Of a stretch of DNA of 46,370 nucleotides, positions 8,718-17,057 are shown one piece after another. The notes beneath the pieces are model-generated. The model was not told the origin of the DNA, searched no databases, and saw only the letters and a program-made list of their open reading frames with translations. The translations under genes were made by a program, and so were the position numbers. The DNA is taken from positions 1 to 46,370 of the forward strand of contig CAIJPI010000180.1 in the NCBI GenBank assembly GCA_903822525.1, in the 5' to 3' direction. Every line of letters starts with the position of its first letter. The stretch's first letter is position 1. Source of the DNA: an uncultured Bacteroidales bacterium (GTDB lineage: Bacteria; Bacteroidota; Bacteroidia; Bacteroidales; UBA4417).

Positions 8718-10319
8718 TCAATCTTCAGGGCTGAAAGGAAATACATCAGCATCGCTGCCTTTTGGATAATCAATTGAGAAATGCAGGCCGCGGCTTTCTT
8801 TGCGTTCGAGTGCCATTTTAATTATAAGGGTGGCAACTTTGATCAGGTTGCGTACTTCGCAGATCTTATCAATCAGTACTGAGCGTTTGTAAAGATCTTC
8901 GGTTTCACGCTCAAGTATATTGAGTCTGTCGGCAGCTCGTTTTAACCGCAGGTTCGATCGTACTATGCCTACATAATTGGTCATGATACCTTGCAATTCT
9001 CTCATGGTCTGGGTAATAAGTACCATTTCTTCGTTCATAACGGTTCCTTCAGCATTCCAGTCGGGGATTTCGCTGCAGAATTCAATATGTTTAAGTTGCT
9101 CAGAGGAGTTGATACAGGCACGGTGTGAGTATACAAGCGACTCAAGCAGCGAATTGCTGGCAAGACGGTTAGCGCCATGCAGCCCGGTGGAGGAACATTC
9201 GCCTGATGCATATAAGTTAATGATAGAGCTCCGGCCCCATTCATCTACCTTAATGCCACCGCAAACATAATGTGCAGCAGGTACGATTGGAATCATTTCT
9301 TTTGAAATATCAATACCGATGGTAAGGCATTTGGCATAAATGCCGGGGAAATGATTAATAAGGTCGTTGCGGTTCAGGTGGCGGCAGTCGAGGAACATAT
9401 GATCTTCGCCACTTATCTTTAATTCGTTGTCAATGGCCCGGGCAACAATATCACGAGGGGCAAGCGACTGGCGTTTGTCATATTTCTGCATGAATTCGTT
9501 GCCGTTAACATCTTTCAGTATTCCTCCAAAACCACGTAATGCCTCTGTAATCAGGAATGAGGGTTTCTCGGACGGATTGTACAAAGATGTTGGATGGAAC
9601 TGTATAAATTCCATTTTTTCGATGGTTCCCTTTGCACGGTATACCATGGCAATGCCGTCGCCGGTGGCTATCGGAGGGTTGGTAGTGGTAGCATATACAT
9701 TGCCGGCGCCTCCAGTGGCCATAAGGGTCACTTTTGCTAAGATGGTATCGATGCTGTTGTTGGCATGATTAAGAACATATGCGCCATAACAAGTTATATC
9801 AGGAGTACGGCGGTTAACATACATACCCAGGTGGTGCTGGGTTATGATTTCAACAGTAAAATGATTTTCGAGAATTTCTATATTTTGATTTTCGCGGGCC
9901 CTGGCCAGGAGAGTCTCTTCAATTTCAAGCCCTGTCTGGTCCTTATGGTGCAGTACGCGAAACTCGGAATGCCCGCCTTCTTTGGCAAGGTCGTATTTCC
10001 CTGATGCATTTTTATCAAAGCTTACACCTAATTCAATCAGTTCTTTGATTCGTTCCGGTGCTTCGGTGATAGTAATCCTTACAGCTTTTTCGTCGTTCAG
10101 GTCGTCACCTGCTATAAGCGTGTCCTGTATGTGTTTCTCGTAAGTATCGGGGGTATACATAACTGCAGCTATTCCGCCCTGGGCGTATTTTGTTGCAGTT
10201 TCTTCGGCCTTCTGTTTAGCTACAATACAAACTTTTCCATACTTAGCCGCTTTTAAGGCAAAACTCAGCCCGGCAATACCAGTTCCAATAACCAGGAAAT
10301 CAACTTGTCTTCTCATCAA
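8718..10319 (-). CDS. nadB: L-aspartate oxidase
   Basis: DFLVIGTGIAGLSFALKAAKYG, ATKYAQGGIAAV, EFIQFHPTSLY, SGECSSTGLHGANRLASNSLLESLVY. Confidence 0.95.
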   Translation of the reverse strand: MMRRQVDFLVIGTGIAGLSFALKAAKYGKVCIVAKQKAEETATKYAQGGIAAVMYTPDTYEKHIQDTLIAGDDLNDEKAVRITITEAPERIKELIELGVSFDKNASGKYDLAKEGGHSEFRVLHHKDQTGLEIEETLLARARENQNIEILENHFTVEIITQHHLGMYVNRRTPDITCYGAYVLNHANNSIDTILAKVTLMATGGAGNVYATTTNPPIATGDGIAMVYRAKGTIEKMEFIQFHPTSLYNPSEKPSFLITEALRGFGGILKDVNGNEFMQKYDKRQSLAPRDIVARAIDNELKISGEDHMFLDCRHLNRNDLINHFPGIYAKCLTIGIDISKEMIPIVPAAHYVCGGIKVDEWGRSSIINLYASGECSSTGLHGANRLASNSLLESLVYSHRACINSSEQLKHIEFCSEIPDWNAEGTVMNEEMVLITQTMRELQGIMTNYVGIVRSNLRLKRAADRLNILERETEDLYKRSVLIDKICEVRNLIKVATLIIKMALERKESRGLHFSIDYPKGSDADVFPFSPED

Positions 10320-10339
10320 TTATAATACTTTTCAGATGT

Positions 10340-10348
10340 GCAAAGGTA
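10340..10348 (-). promoter_or_regulatory. TAnnTTTG -7 box upstream of nadB
   Basis: Minus-strand TACCTTTGC about 20 nt before the nadB start. Confidence 0.4.
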
Positions 10349-10435
10349 GCAAATATTGTTGCCTTTATTGGGTTTTGCCTTACAACAAGAATAAAACCAG
10401 GTATTCCTTTCCTGGGGTAAAAATTAAATAAACTA

Positions 10436-10614
10436 GGTTCTGTTTTAGAATATTGTAGCAGGAATTGATTCTGATATATAGTGCATAGTGCTATGTGCTT
10501 AGCATCATTTATTTGTATTTATCAATCCTGTAGCTTGTCTGCAATATACTCTCTGAGCACTGAGCACTTTGCACTAAGCACAAATGATTTTCCACATTTT
10601 CCTTAAACAGAACC
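10436..10614. mobile_element. Candidate MITE-like non-autonomous element (179 bp)
   Basis: Terminal inverted repeats GGTTCTGTTT (10436-10445) / AAACAGAACC (10605-10614), flanked by 8-bp perfect direct repeats ATAAACTA (10428-10435 and 10615-10622); no long ORF; internal inverted heptamer arms. Confidence 0.65.
10481..10582. repeat. Imperfect inverted repeat built of GTGC-containing heptamers
   Basis: Left arm GTGCATAGTGCTATGTGCTTAG (10481-10502); right arm, reverse complemented, GTGCTTAGTGCAAAGTGCTCAG; about 18/22 matches. Confidence 0.75.
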
Positions 10615-10681
10615 ATAAACTATAACGGCATATTTTCGCCTTGATAAAATCAGGTTAGTTATACTCCTGCAAATTAGAATT

Positions 10682-11929
10682 TTATAATCCCAGTAATACC
10701 TTTACCGGCTCATTCCCCTCAAAAAGCATTCTCTCAGGGTTTTCGAGCAAATCCTTAACCATTACAAGGAAACTAACCGATTCGCGTCCATCAATAACAC
10801 GGTGATCGTACGATAAAGCAACATACATCATTGGAGCAATAATAACTTGTCCATTTACAGCAATTGGTCTTTCAATAATATTGTGCATGCCTAAAATTGC
10901 GCTTTGTGGCGGATTCAATATCGGGGTTGACATCATGGAACCGAATACTCCTCCATTAGTAATTGTAAAGGTTCCTCCTGTCATTTCTTCAAGTGTGATC
11001 TTATTATCGCGTGCTTTGCCTGCAAGTTCCTTAATCCGGAGTTCGATCTGCGACAGCGACAGCGATTCAGCATTCCGTATTACCGGTACCACTAGCCCTT
11101 TTGGTGCACTAACGGCAATTCCAACATCAGCATATTTATGAAAAACCAGTTCATCACCGTCAATCATAGCATTGACCTGGGGAAATTTTGCGAGGGCAAT
11201 TGTAATAGCTTTAGTGAAAAAGGACATGAAACCGATTCCTACTCCGAATTGTTCTTTAAATTTTTCGTTGTATTGTTTTTTCATGCCCATGATCCGGCCC
11301 ATATTCACCTCGTTGAAAGTGGTCAGCATAGCAGTCTCATTTTTAACCTGTACCAGTCGTTGTGCAAGTTTTATTCGCAGAGTCGACATTTTTTTGCGTT
11401 CTGTTTCACGCGACGATTCATAAAACACCGAATTATCCATGATCTGTGGGGCAGAATTGGTTTCCATACTTGCATTCAGCACATCCTGCCGGGTAATGCG
11501 CGCATGACCTAATTTTTCGAGAACTTCGCGACCGGTAAGCTGTTTTTCCTCCATAATCTTACGTGCGAGCGGAGTTATCTTTACTTCGTCAAGTGCAGCA
11601 GGAGTTTCAGCTTGTTTAATTTCCTCAGCAGCAGGCTTTAGTGCCTCCGATTTTTTAACAATGCTTTCAATAGCCATCCCTTCAGGGGCAATAGCGTCGC
11701 TGTTAATTTGTGCTATAACAGTTCCGATACTAACGGTTTCGCCGGCCTCGACCAGTATTGTGATAGCTCCTGCCATTTCTGCATTCACGGTAAGCGTGGC
11801 TTTGTCAGAATCTATTTCGGCAATTTCAGTATCTTTTGCCACGTAGTCGCCGGTTTTTACCAGCCAGTTTGCAATCTGAACTTCAGTAATCGATTCACCC
11901 GGTGTTGGAGCTTTTATTTCGATAATCAT
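10682..11929 (-). CDS. sucB: 2-oxoglutarate dehydrogenase E2 component (dihydrolipoyl succinyltransferase)
   Basis: N-terminal lipoyl domain with [15 protein letters not shown]3-binding region, catalytic [24 protein letters not shown] and [18 protein letters not shown]. Confidence 0.95.
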   Translation of the reverse strand: MIIEIKAPTPGESITEVQIANWLVKTGDYVAKDTEIAEIDSDKATLTVNAEMAGAITILVEAGETVSIGTVIAQINSDAIAPEGMAIESIVKKSEALKPAAEEIKQAETPAALDEVKITPLARKIMEEKQLTGREVLEKLGHARITRQDVLNASMETNSAPQIMDNSVFYESSRETERKKMSTLRIKLAQRLVQVKNETAMLTTFNEVNMGRIMGMKKQYNEKFKEQFGVGIGFMSFFTKAITIALAKFPQVNAMIDGDELVFHKYADVGIAVSAPKGLVVPVIRNAESLSLSQIELRIKELAGKARDNKITLEEMTGGTFTITNGGVFGSMMSTPILNPPQSAILGMHNIIERPIAVNGQVIIAPMMYVALSYDHRVIDGRESVSFLVMVKDLLENPERMLFEGNEPVKVLLGL

Positions 11930-11990
11930 AGTAAGGGTATTTCTAAAAATCTTTTTAAATCAATTCATTGTTAACCTTTGTTCCCAAAAC

Positions 11991-12025
11991 AGGGGTTGGG
12001 GTTTAGGTGTTATGGATTAGGGCAG
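11991..12025 (+). repeat. Degenerate heptamer array (AGGGGTT type, 5 units)
   Basis: AGGGGTT GGGGTTT AGGTGTT ATGGATT AGGGCAG; similar to the reverse complement of 8688-8715. Confidence 0.6.
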
Positions 12026-12044
12026 AAATTTACACTTTTCATTA

Positions 12045-12107
12045 AACATCCAACATCCGCAATCCGCGATCCGCAATCCGCAATCCGCAATCCGCAATCC
12101 GCAATCC
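12045..12107 (+). repeat. Heptamer tandem array GCAATCC (9 units)
   Basis: AACATCC AACATCC GCAATCC GCGATCC GCAATCCx5; 1 bp separates it from the sucA stop codon (12109-12111). Confidence 0.97.
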
Positions 12108-12108
12108 T

Positions 12109-14886
12109 CTATTTCTGCTCCACGCCTCTCCATTCCTTTGGAGCACAAAGCATCTTACAGGTAATATTGCGATTCTCGCAGGTACAGTCGCCAAAAGCCT
12201 TATCAAGAATTTTGGCTTGCCGCTGAACGTGCAGTTTTGGGGAGCCAGTTGCTGGGCTGCCGCTTTCGGGACGGGCAACGAGCAATAATTTCACGCCTTT
12301 AAAATGACGGAGTATAAACGACCACGCACCCATATTGGCTGGTTCCTCCTGCACCCACGCGAATTTGGTTGCGTTAGGGTATCTTTTCATGATATCCTGC
12401 AACTGAAGTAACGGGAAAGGATATAACTGTTCGACACGGACGAAAGCAATATTGTTATGTTCGCGCTTACGCCGTTCGGCAATGAGGTCGTAATAGACTT
12501 TCCCATTGCAGAAATTCACACGCGTAACTTCTGATGGATTGGCTGTATCATCATCAATTACTTCCTGGAATACTCCTTTTGAAAGGGCTGCTACAGGTGA
12601 AATGCATTCGGGATGCCTCAGCAGGCTTTTAGGAGTGAAAACAATCAGCGGTTTGCGGAAATCGCGGTGCACCTGCCGGCGAAGCAAATGAAAAAAGTTG
12701 GCAGGAGTGGTGCAGTTGGCAACCTGTATGTTATTATCGGCACACTGCTGCAGGAAGCGTTCCATGCGTGCACTGGAGTGTTCTGGCCCCTGGCCTTCGT
12801 AACCGTGTGGAAGAAGCATCACCAACGAGTTCATTACCCGCCATTTTTCCTCAGCGCTTACAATATACTGGTCAATAACAATCTGTGCTCCGTTTATAAA
12901 ATCACCGAACTGTGCTTCCCATATGGTAAGCGAAAATGGGGAGGCAAGCGAATATCCGTATTCAAAACCCAAAACACCATACTCTGAGAGAGGTGAATTG
13001 TAAATCTGGAACGGTGCCTGTTTGGCACTGATATTTTGCAACGGAGTGTATTTCTCTTCTGAATCTTCAATAGTAAGTACAGCATGCCGATGCGAAAAAG
13101 TGCCCCGTTCCGAATCCTGTCCGCTCACGCGTACCGGTATTCCCTCTTCGAGCAAGGATGCATAAGCAAGTAATTCACCCATTGCCCAGTCCACGGTGCC
13201 ATTATCAGTAAACGTGGTTCTGCGCTCGTCCATCAGGCGGACAAGTTTTTTGAAAAACGGCTTGCCTTGAGGTACCGCTGTAATCTTCTGCGTGAGTTCC
13301 AGTAGTTGGTTAAAAGGCACACTGGTGTCGACAGGCTGAATGAAATCCTCTTCTGTAGCCGGTCGTAATTTGTGCCATGAGTTTTCGAGGAAGGTGATAA
13401 CCCTGGCTTTTTCATCATCTTTCGAATCGAGCAATTCCTGTTCAAGCCCTGCTATGAATGATTTTTCAATGTCAGCAGCTTCTTCAGCTGTTATAGAACC
13501 CTGTTCCACCAGCTTATTTATATAAATAGTCCTCGGGTCATCATGTTTCTCAATGATCTTGTATAGGATTGGCTGAGTAAAACGAGGTTCATCCCCTTCG
13601 TTGTGTCCATATTTCCGGTAGCCCAGCAGGTCGATAAATACGTCCCTGTGAAACCTTTGGCGGTATTCAACAGCAAGTTCTACTGTATAAACAACAGCTT
13701 CAACATCATCAGCATTCACATGAAAGATAGGACATTGGGTTGTTTTGGCTACATCTGTGCAATACACCGAACTGCGGGCATCAAGGTAATTGGTTGTAAA
13801 GCCAATCTGGTTATTCACAACAAGGTGAATAGTGCCGCCGGTAGTGTACCCTTTTAACTCCGACATCTGAAGGGTTTCGTACACAACTCCCTGCCCGGCG
13901 ATTGAAGCATCGCCATGTATAATAATCGGCACTACTTGCTGGTTGTCATTTTGGTATTCGGCATCAATTTTACTGCGGGTGATACCTTCCACTATCGGGC
14001 CGACAGTTTCAAGATGCGAGGGGTTAGGAGCCAGCGAAAGCTGGAGTTTTCGGCCATCGGCGGTAGTACGCTCTGATGAGAAGCCCAGGTGGTATTTTAC
14101 ATCGCCCAGCAGGTATTCGTCTTCCAGAAGTTTGCCTTCAAATTCATTAAAAATATCCTGGTATGCTTTTCCAAGTGTGTTAGCCAACACGTTGAGCCTT
14201 CCGCGGTGGGGCATTCCGATTATAAATTCGGTGATACCGGTTTCAGCTCCTTTATTGATTATTGCATCAAGAGCAGGAATAAGGGCCTCGCAGCCTTCGA
14301 GCGAAAATCGTTTCTGCCCTATATATTTTTTATGAAGAAATTTTTCGAAGAGGACTGCACGGCTGAGCTCTTTCAGAATATGCAATTTCTTTTCACGGCC
14401 GAAAACGGGTGTGTTTTGCGTGTGCTCCATGCGTGCCATCAGCCATTCGTGGATTTCAGGACGACGGATATAGGCATATTCAACACCTACACTCTGGCAA
14501 TATGTTTTTTCGAGATGATCAATAATACTGTTAAGAGTGGCATCACCAATTCCAATCTCTCCCCCGGCTTTGAATACCTGGTCGCGATCCTCCTCGGTTA
14601 GGCCAAAATTGTCAATATGCAGGGTAGGAGAGTAGGTACGACGTGTCCTGACAGGGTTTGTCTTGGTAAACAGATGCCCTCTTTTACGGTATTCGTTAAT
14701 CAGATCAATAACCTTAAATTCGCCGGGTTTCATATCAGCCTGTGGCATTAGCTTTCCGCTGAATTCGAACCCCTGAAAAAACCTTCGCCAACCAGTTTCT
14801 ATGCTTTCTGGATTCTGCTTGTACTGCCGGTATAATTCTTCAATTGCATCACTATCGGCATTACTCAGAAAGGATAATTCATCCAT
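12109..14886 (-). CDS. sucA: 2-oxoglutarate dehydrogenase E1 component
   Basis: N-terminal SNADSDAIEELYRQYKQNPESIETGWRRFFQGFEF, GMPHRGRLNVLANTLGK, HGDASIAGQGVVYE, GYRKYGHNEGDEPRFTQP, GQDSERGTFSHRHAVL, EEPANMGAW. Confidence 0.96.
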   Translation of the reverse strand: MDELSFLSNADSDAIEELYRQYKQNPESIETGWRRFFQGFEFSGKLMPQADMKPGEFKVIDLINEYRKRGHLFTKTNPVRTRRTYSPTLHIDNFGLTEEDRDQVFKAGGEIGIGDATLNSIIDHLEKTYCQSVGVEYAYIRRPEIHEWLMARMEHTQNTPVFGREKKLHILKELSRAVLFEKFLHKKYIGQKRFSLEGCEALIPALDAIINKGAETGITEFIIGMPHRGRLNVLANTLGKAYQDIFNEFEGKLLEDEYLLGDVKYHLGFSSERTTADGRKLQLSLAPNPSHLETVGPIVEGITRSKIDAEYQNDNQQVVPIIIHGDASIAGQGVVYETLQMSELKGYTTGGTIHLVVNNQIGFTTNYLDARSSVYCTDVAKTTQCPIFHVNADDVEAVVYTVELAVEYRQRFHRDVFIDLLGYRKYGHNEGDEPRFTQPILYKIIEKHDDPRTIYINKLVEQGSITAEEAADIEKSFIAGLEQELLDSKDDEKARVITFLENSWHKLRPATEEDFIQPVDTSVPFNQLLELTQKITAVPQGKPFFKKLVRLMDERRTTFTDNGTVDWAMGELLAYASLLEEGIPVRVSGQDSERGTFSHRHAVLTIEDSEEKYTPLQNISAKQAPFQIYNSPLSEYGVLGFEYGYSLASPFSLTIWEAQFGDFINGAQIVIDQYIVSAEEKWRVMNSLVMLLPHGYEGQGPEHSSARMERFLQQCADNNIQVANCTTPANFFHLLRRQVHRDFRKPLIVFTPKSLLRHPECISPVAALSKGVFQEVIDDDTANPSEVTRVNFCNGKVYYDLIAERRKREHNNIAFVRVEQLYPFPLLQLQDIMKRYPNATKFAWVQEEPANMGAWSFILRHFKGVKLLLVARPESGSPATGSPKLHVQRQAKILDKAFGDCTCENRNITCKMLCAPKEWRGVEQK

Positions 14887-15034
14887 ATATGTTTTTTATC
14901 TGAAACGTTTACAAATTAGATATGTTCGGTCAAAATTAGCAAAATAACTGCAGAAAAGGCCAATTTACCTGAAATATCCGAAATAAGGGTCAGGAAAACC
15001 TGCTAAAAAACCGAATAGAGAGGATGGAAAATCG

Positions 15035-16456
15035 CTAATTTTTAATTATGATCAAACTCTGTGTTGTTTTTCCTGAGATTGCTACTACTATATAACTTCC
15101 AGGACTAACAATGTTCCCGGAATCGTTTGTGCCATCCCATAAAGCCTTACACCAGCCATCAGCATCTTTTTCTGCCGATAGTGTTTTTACATTTCTTCCC
15201 TGTAAATCCCAAATTTGCAAATTTACTGTCCCTGATGCATGAAATAAAATGCTTGTTTCGCTTTTAAATGGGCATGGTTTTGAAAGTAAGGTTTGTTCCT
15301 TCTGTGTTTCTGCTATCCCTCCAAAAAGATAATCGTAATGTGTGCTATAAATTGTACTGAAGCCCTCGCGGTCTGATTCCCAGAACAGGTTTACCGAAAC
15401 GGAGTACCCTGTCGGGAAAGTGACAAAAAATTTGGGGTTAGTATCTTCTCCAGGCCAGAGGGAAATGTTTTGAAGTCCATCGTAGGAAGGTGCTTCGGCA
15501 AAAATATCTTTCTGGGTAAGCGAATCCGACACAAAAGCCAGGATGGTGGGGAAGAAATAGTTTGACTTTGTAATCAACATCATTTCGTCAATGGCAGGCT
15601 GGGAATAGTTGAAGTTTGGCGAATTTAAATGAATGAGTTCATTACTCCAGCCATCGGTGAGAACCAGGCCGGTTGGATTTGATCCAACTTTGTTTTGCAT
15701 GCACATATTGCCCCCTGATAATGGGCCTGCTGCAGTAAGAGCAGCACTATGACCCAAAATGGATTGGGAATTTATCGGATAGATTGTCCAATTATTCTGC
15801 GAGTAATCCGGGCTAACTGAAATTAAAGATGTGTTGTCGCCATTAGGTTTAAGATAACTGAGTCCTCCGGGAGTATAAACAGGAGCGTTTGCCCCTGCTG
15901 AATCAACAGCATATGGAGTTGTAAATAAATTGGATTGATACAGGTACTGCGAAATCCATATTTTCCCACTGTTTTCCCAGGCTAGTCTTCCATACCCATC
16001 GGTAGTCAACCTTATATCATCTCCGGGAAGTGCCGACACTGTTACAGGTGCTGTAAATGTTCCGTTGGGCTGGTAGGTTATACATTTTAAATCAATGTCA
16101 TTTCCTTCATTGGTTTGATAGATCAGAAGATATTCACTCGGTATTATTCCGTTTCCTAATACGATAGCAACTGGATTGGAAAGCTTTACCCCGGCTTGAT
16201 AAAGAGCGACTTGCTGGTTACCAATTGATGAAGGGTTCACGTTTTTGTAACAAAGTTGTGTTGTAGTTGCATCCAGTTCCTGGTCCCAAAATAATATGTT
16301 TTCATAATATTGACCAAGCAGAAATGCATTCCGGTTCTGATGAGTCGAATCGGTCACGGCGTGACCCGGAAACCATTGATCATACTGGGCATGAGCAAAA
16401 AATGGAAGCATTGCAAAGGCTACAAAGACAAAGTTTTTCATTTTTGTGATATTCAA
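15035..16456 (-). CDS. Secreted protein with T9SS type A-like C-terminal sorting domain
   Basis: Signal peptide (MKNFVFVAFAMLPFFAHAQ) and C-terminal NLQIWDLQGRNVKTLSAEKDADGWCKALWDGTNDSGNIVSPGSYIVVAISGKTTQSLIIIKN, FlgD-like/T9SS CTD pattern. Confidence 0.75.
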   Translation of the reverse strand: MNITKMKNFVFVAFAMLPFFAHAQYDQWFPGHAVTDSTHQNRNAFLLGQYYENILFWDQELDATTTQLCYKNVNPSSIGNQQVALYQAGVKLSNPVAIVLGNGIIPSEYLLIYQTNEGNDIDLKCITYQPNGTFTAPVTVSALPGDDIRLTTDGYGRLAWENSGKIWISQYLYQSNLFTTPYAVDSAGANAPVYTPGGLSYLKPNGDNTSLISVSPDYSQNNWTIYPINSQSILGHSAALTAAGPLSGGNMCMQNKVGSNPTGLVLTDGWSNELIHLNSPNFNYSQPAIDEMMLITKSNYFFPTILAFVSDSLTQKDIFAEAPSYDGLQNISLWPGEDTNPKFFVTFPTGYSVSVNLFWESDREGFSTIYSTHYDYLFGGIAETQKEQTLLSKPCPFKSETSILFHASGTVNLQIWDLQGRNVKTLSAEKDADGWCKALWDGTNDSGNIVSPGSYIVVAISGKTTQSLIIIKN

Positions 16457-16555
16457 TTATAAATAATTCCGAAAAACGCTTACACACAATAAAATTAGGG
16501 AATATCCTGACACAATTAATAAATAATAATTAAAGTTTAGCAAGCTATTTTACAT

Positions 16556-16585
16556 AAAAAAAGCCTGTTCAAAAGAACAGGCTTT
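16556..16585 (-). terminator. Intrinsic terminator of the ferredoxin gene
   Basis: Minus strand AAAGCCTGTTC-tttt-GAACAGGCTTTTTTT: 11-bp perfect stem plus T-run. Confidence 0.85.
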
Positions 16586-16611
16586 AGAAATTCTGCTTGT
16601 ATCTGGTGAAA

Positions 16612-16779
16612 TTATGCTGGTGAAATTGCTTCAACCGGACATACATCAGCGCAGGAGCCGCAATCGGTGCAGATATCGGCGTCGATTTTGTAGATATCAC
16701 CTTCGGCGATAGCTTCAACTGGACACTCATCAATGCAGGTTCCGCAAGCGGTGCAGTCGTCAGAAATAACGTAAGACAT
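16612..16779 (-). CDS. 2[4Fe-4S] ferredoxin, 55 aa (below ORF-track cutoff)
   Basis: Translated by hand: MSYVISDDCTACGTCIDECPVEAIAEGDIYKIDADICTDCGSCADVCPVEAISPA*; two CxxCxxCxxxCP clusters. Confidence 0.97.
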   Translation of the reverse strand: MSYVISDDCTACGTCIDECPVEAIAEGDIYKIDADICTDCGSCADVCPVEAISPA

Positions 16780-16807
16780 TTGTTTATGGAGTTTAGAATT
16801 AACGGTG

Positions 16808-16835
16808 CAAATATAAGTAGTATTCTTGTTATCAA
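16808..16835 (-). promoter_or_regulatory. Candidate Bacteroidota promoter for ferredoxin gene
   Basis: Minus strand TTG-N17-TATATTTG, matching the TTG-N17-23-TAnnTTTG consensus. Confidence 0.5.
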
Positions 16836-17021
16836 GGGCGTAAAAAAAATAATAGTCAGCTTTTAGTGTGGTTTCAGGATGCGGATTTTAATCCAAAAGA
16901 AGCAGAATAGATTTTATAGTATATTTAACATGTTGTAAAACAGCAATATACATATGCACATTTTTTGTTTTTTAGAATTTATATAAATAAGGTATTACAC
17001 TTCAGGTCTGTTAAAATCTTA

Positions 17022-17030
17022 TACCTTTGC
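17022..17030 (+). promoter_or_regulatory. TAnnTTTG -7 box upstream of korA
   Basis: TACCTTTGC 27 nt before ATG 17058. Confidence 0.4.
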
Positions 17031-17057
17031 ACTGTTAATCAATCAAAAAGCAAAAGC

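Noticed and set aside
11978-12278. ORFs 11978-12226 (+) and 12042-12278 (-) as proteins
   Set aside because: Open frames arise from the GCAATCC heptamer array (no stops in any frame) and overlap sucA; AIRDPQSAIRNPQSAI is repeat translation.
14089-14601. 170-aa + strand ORF inside sucA
   Set aside because: Antisense shadow of a strongly conserved E1 gene.
16584-16835. 83-aa ORF on minus strand
   Set aside because: Out-of-frame shadow of the 55-aa ferredoxin.
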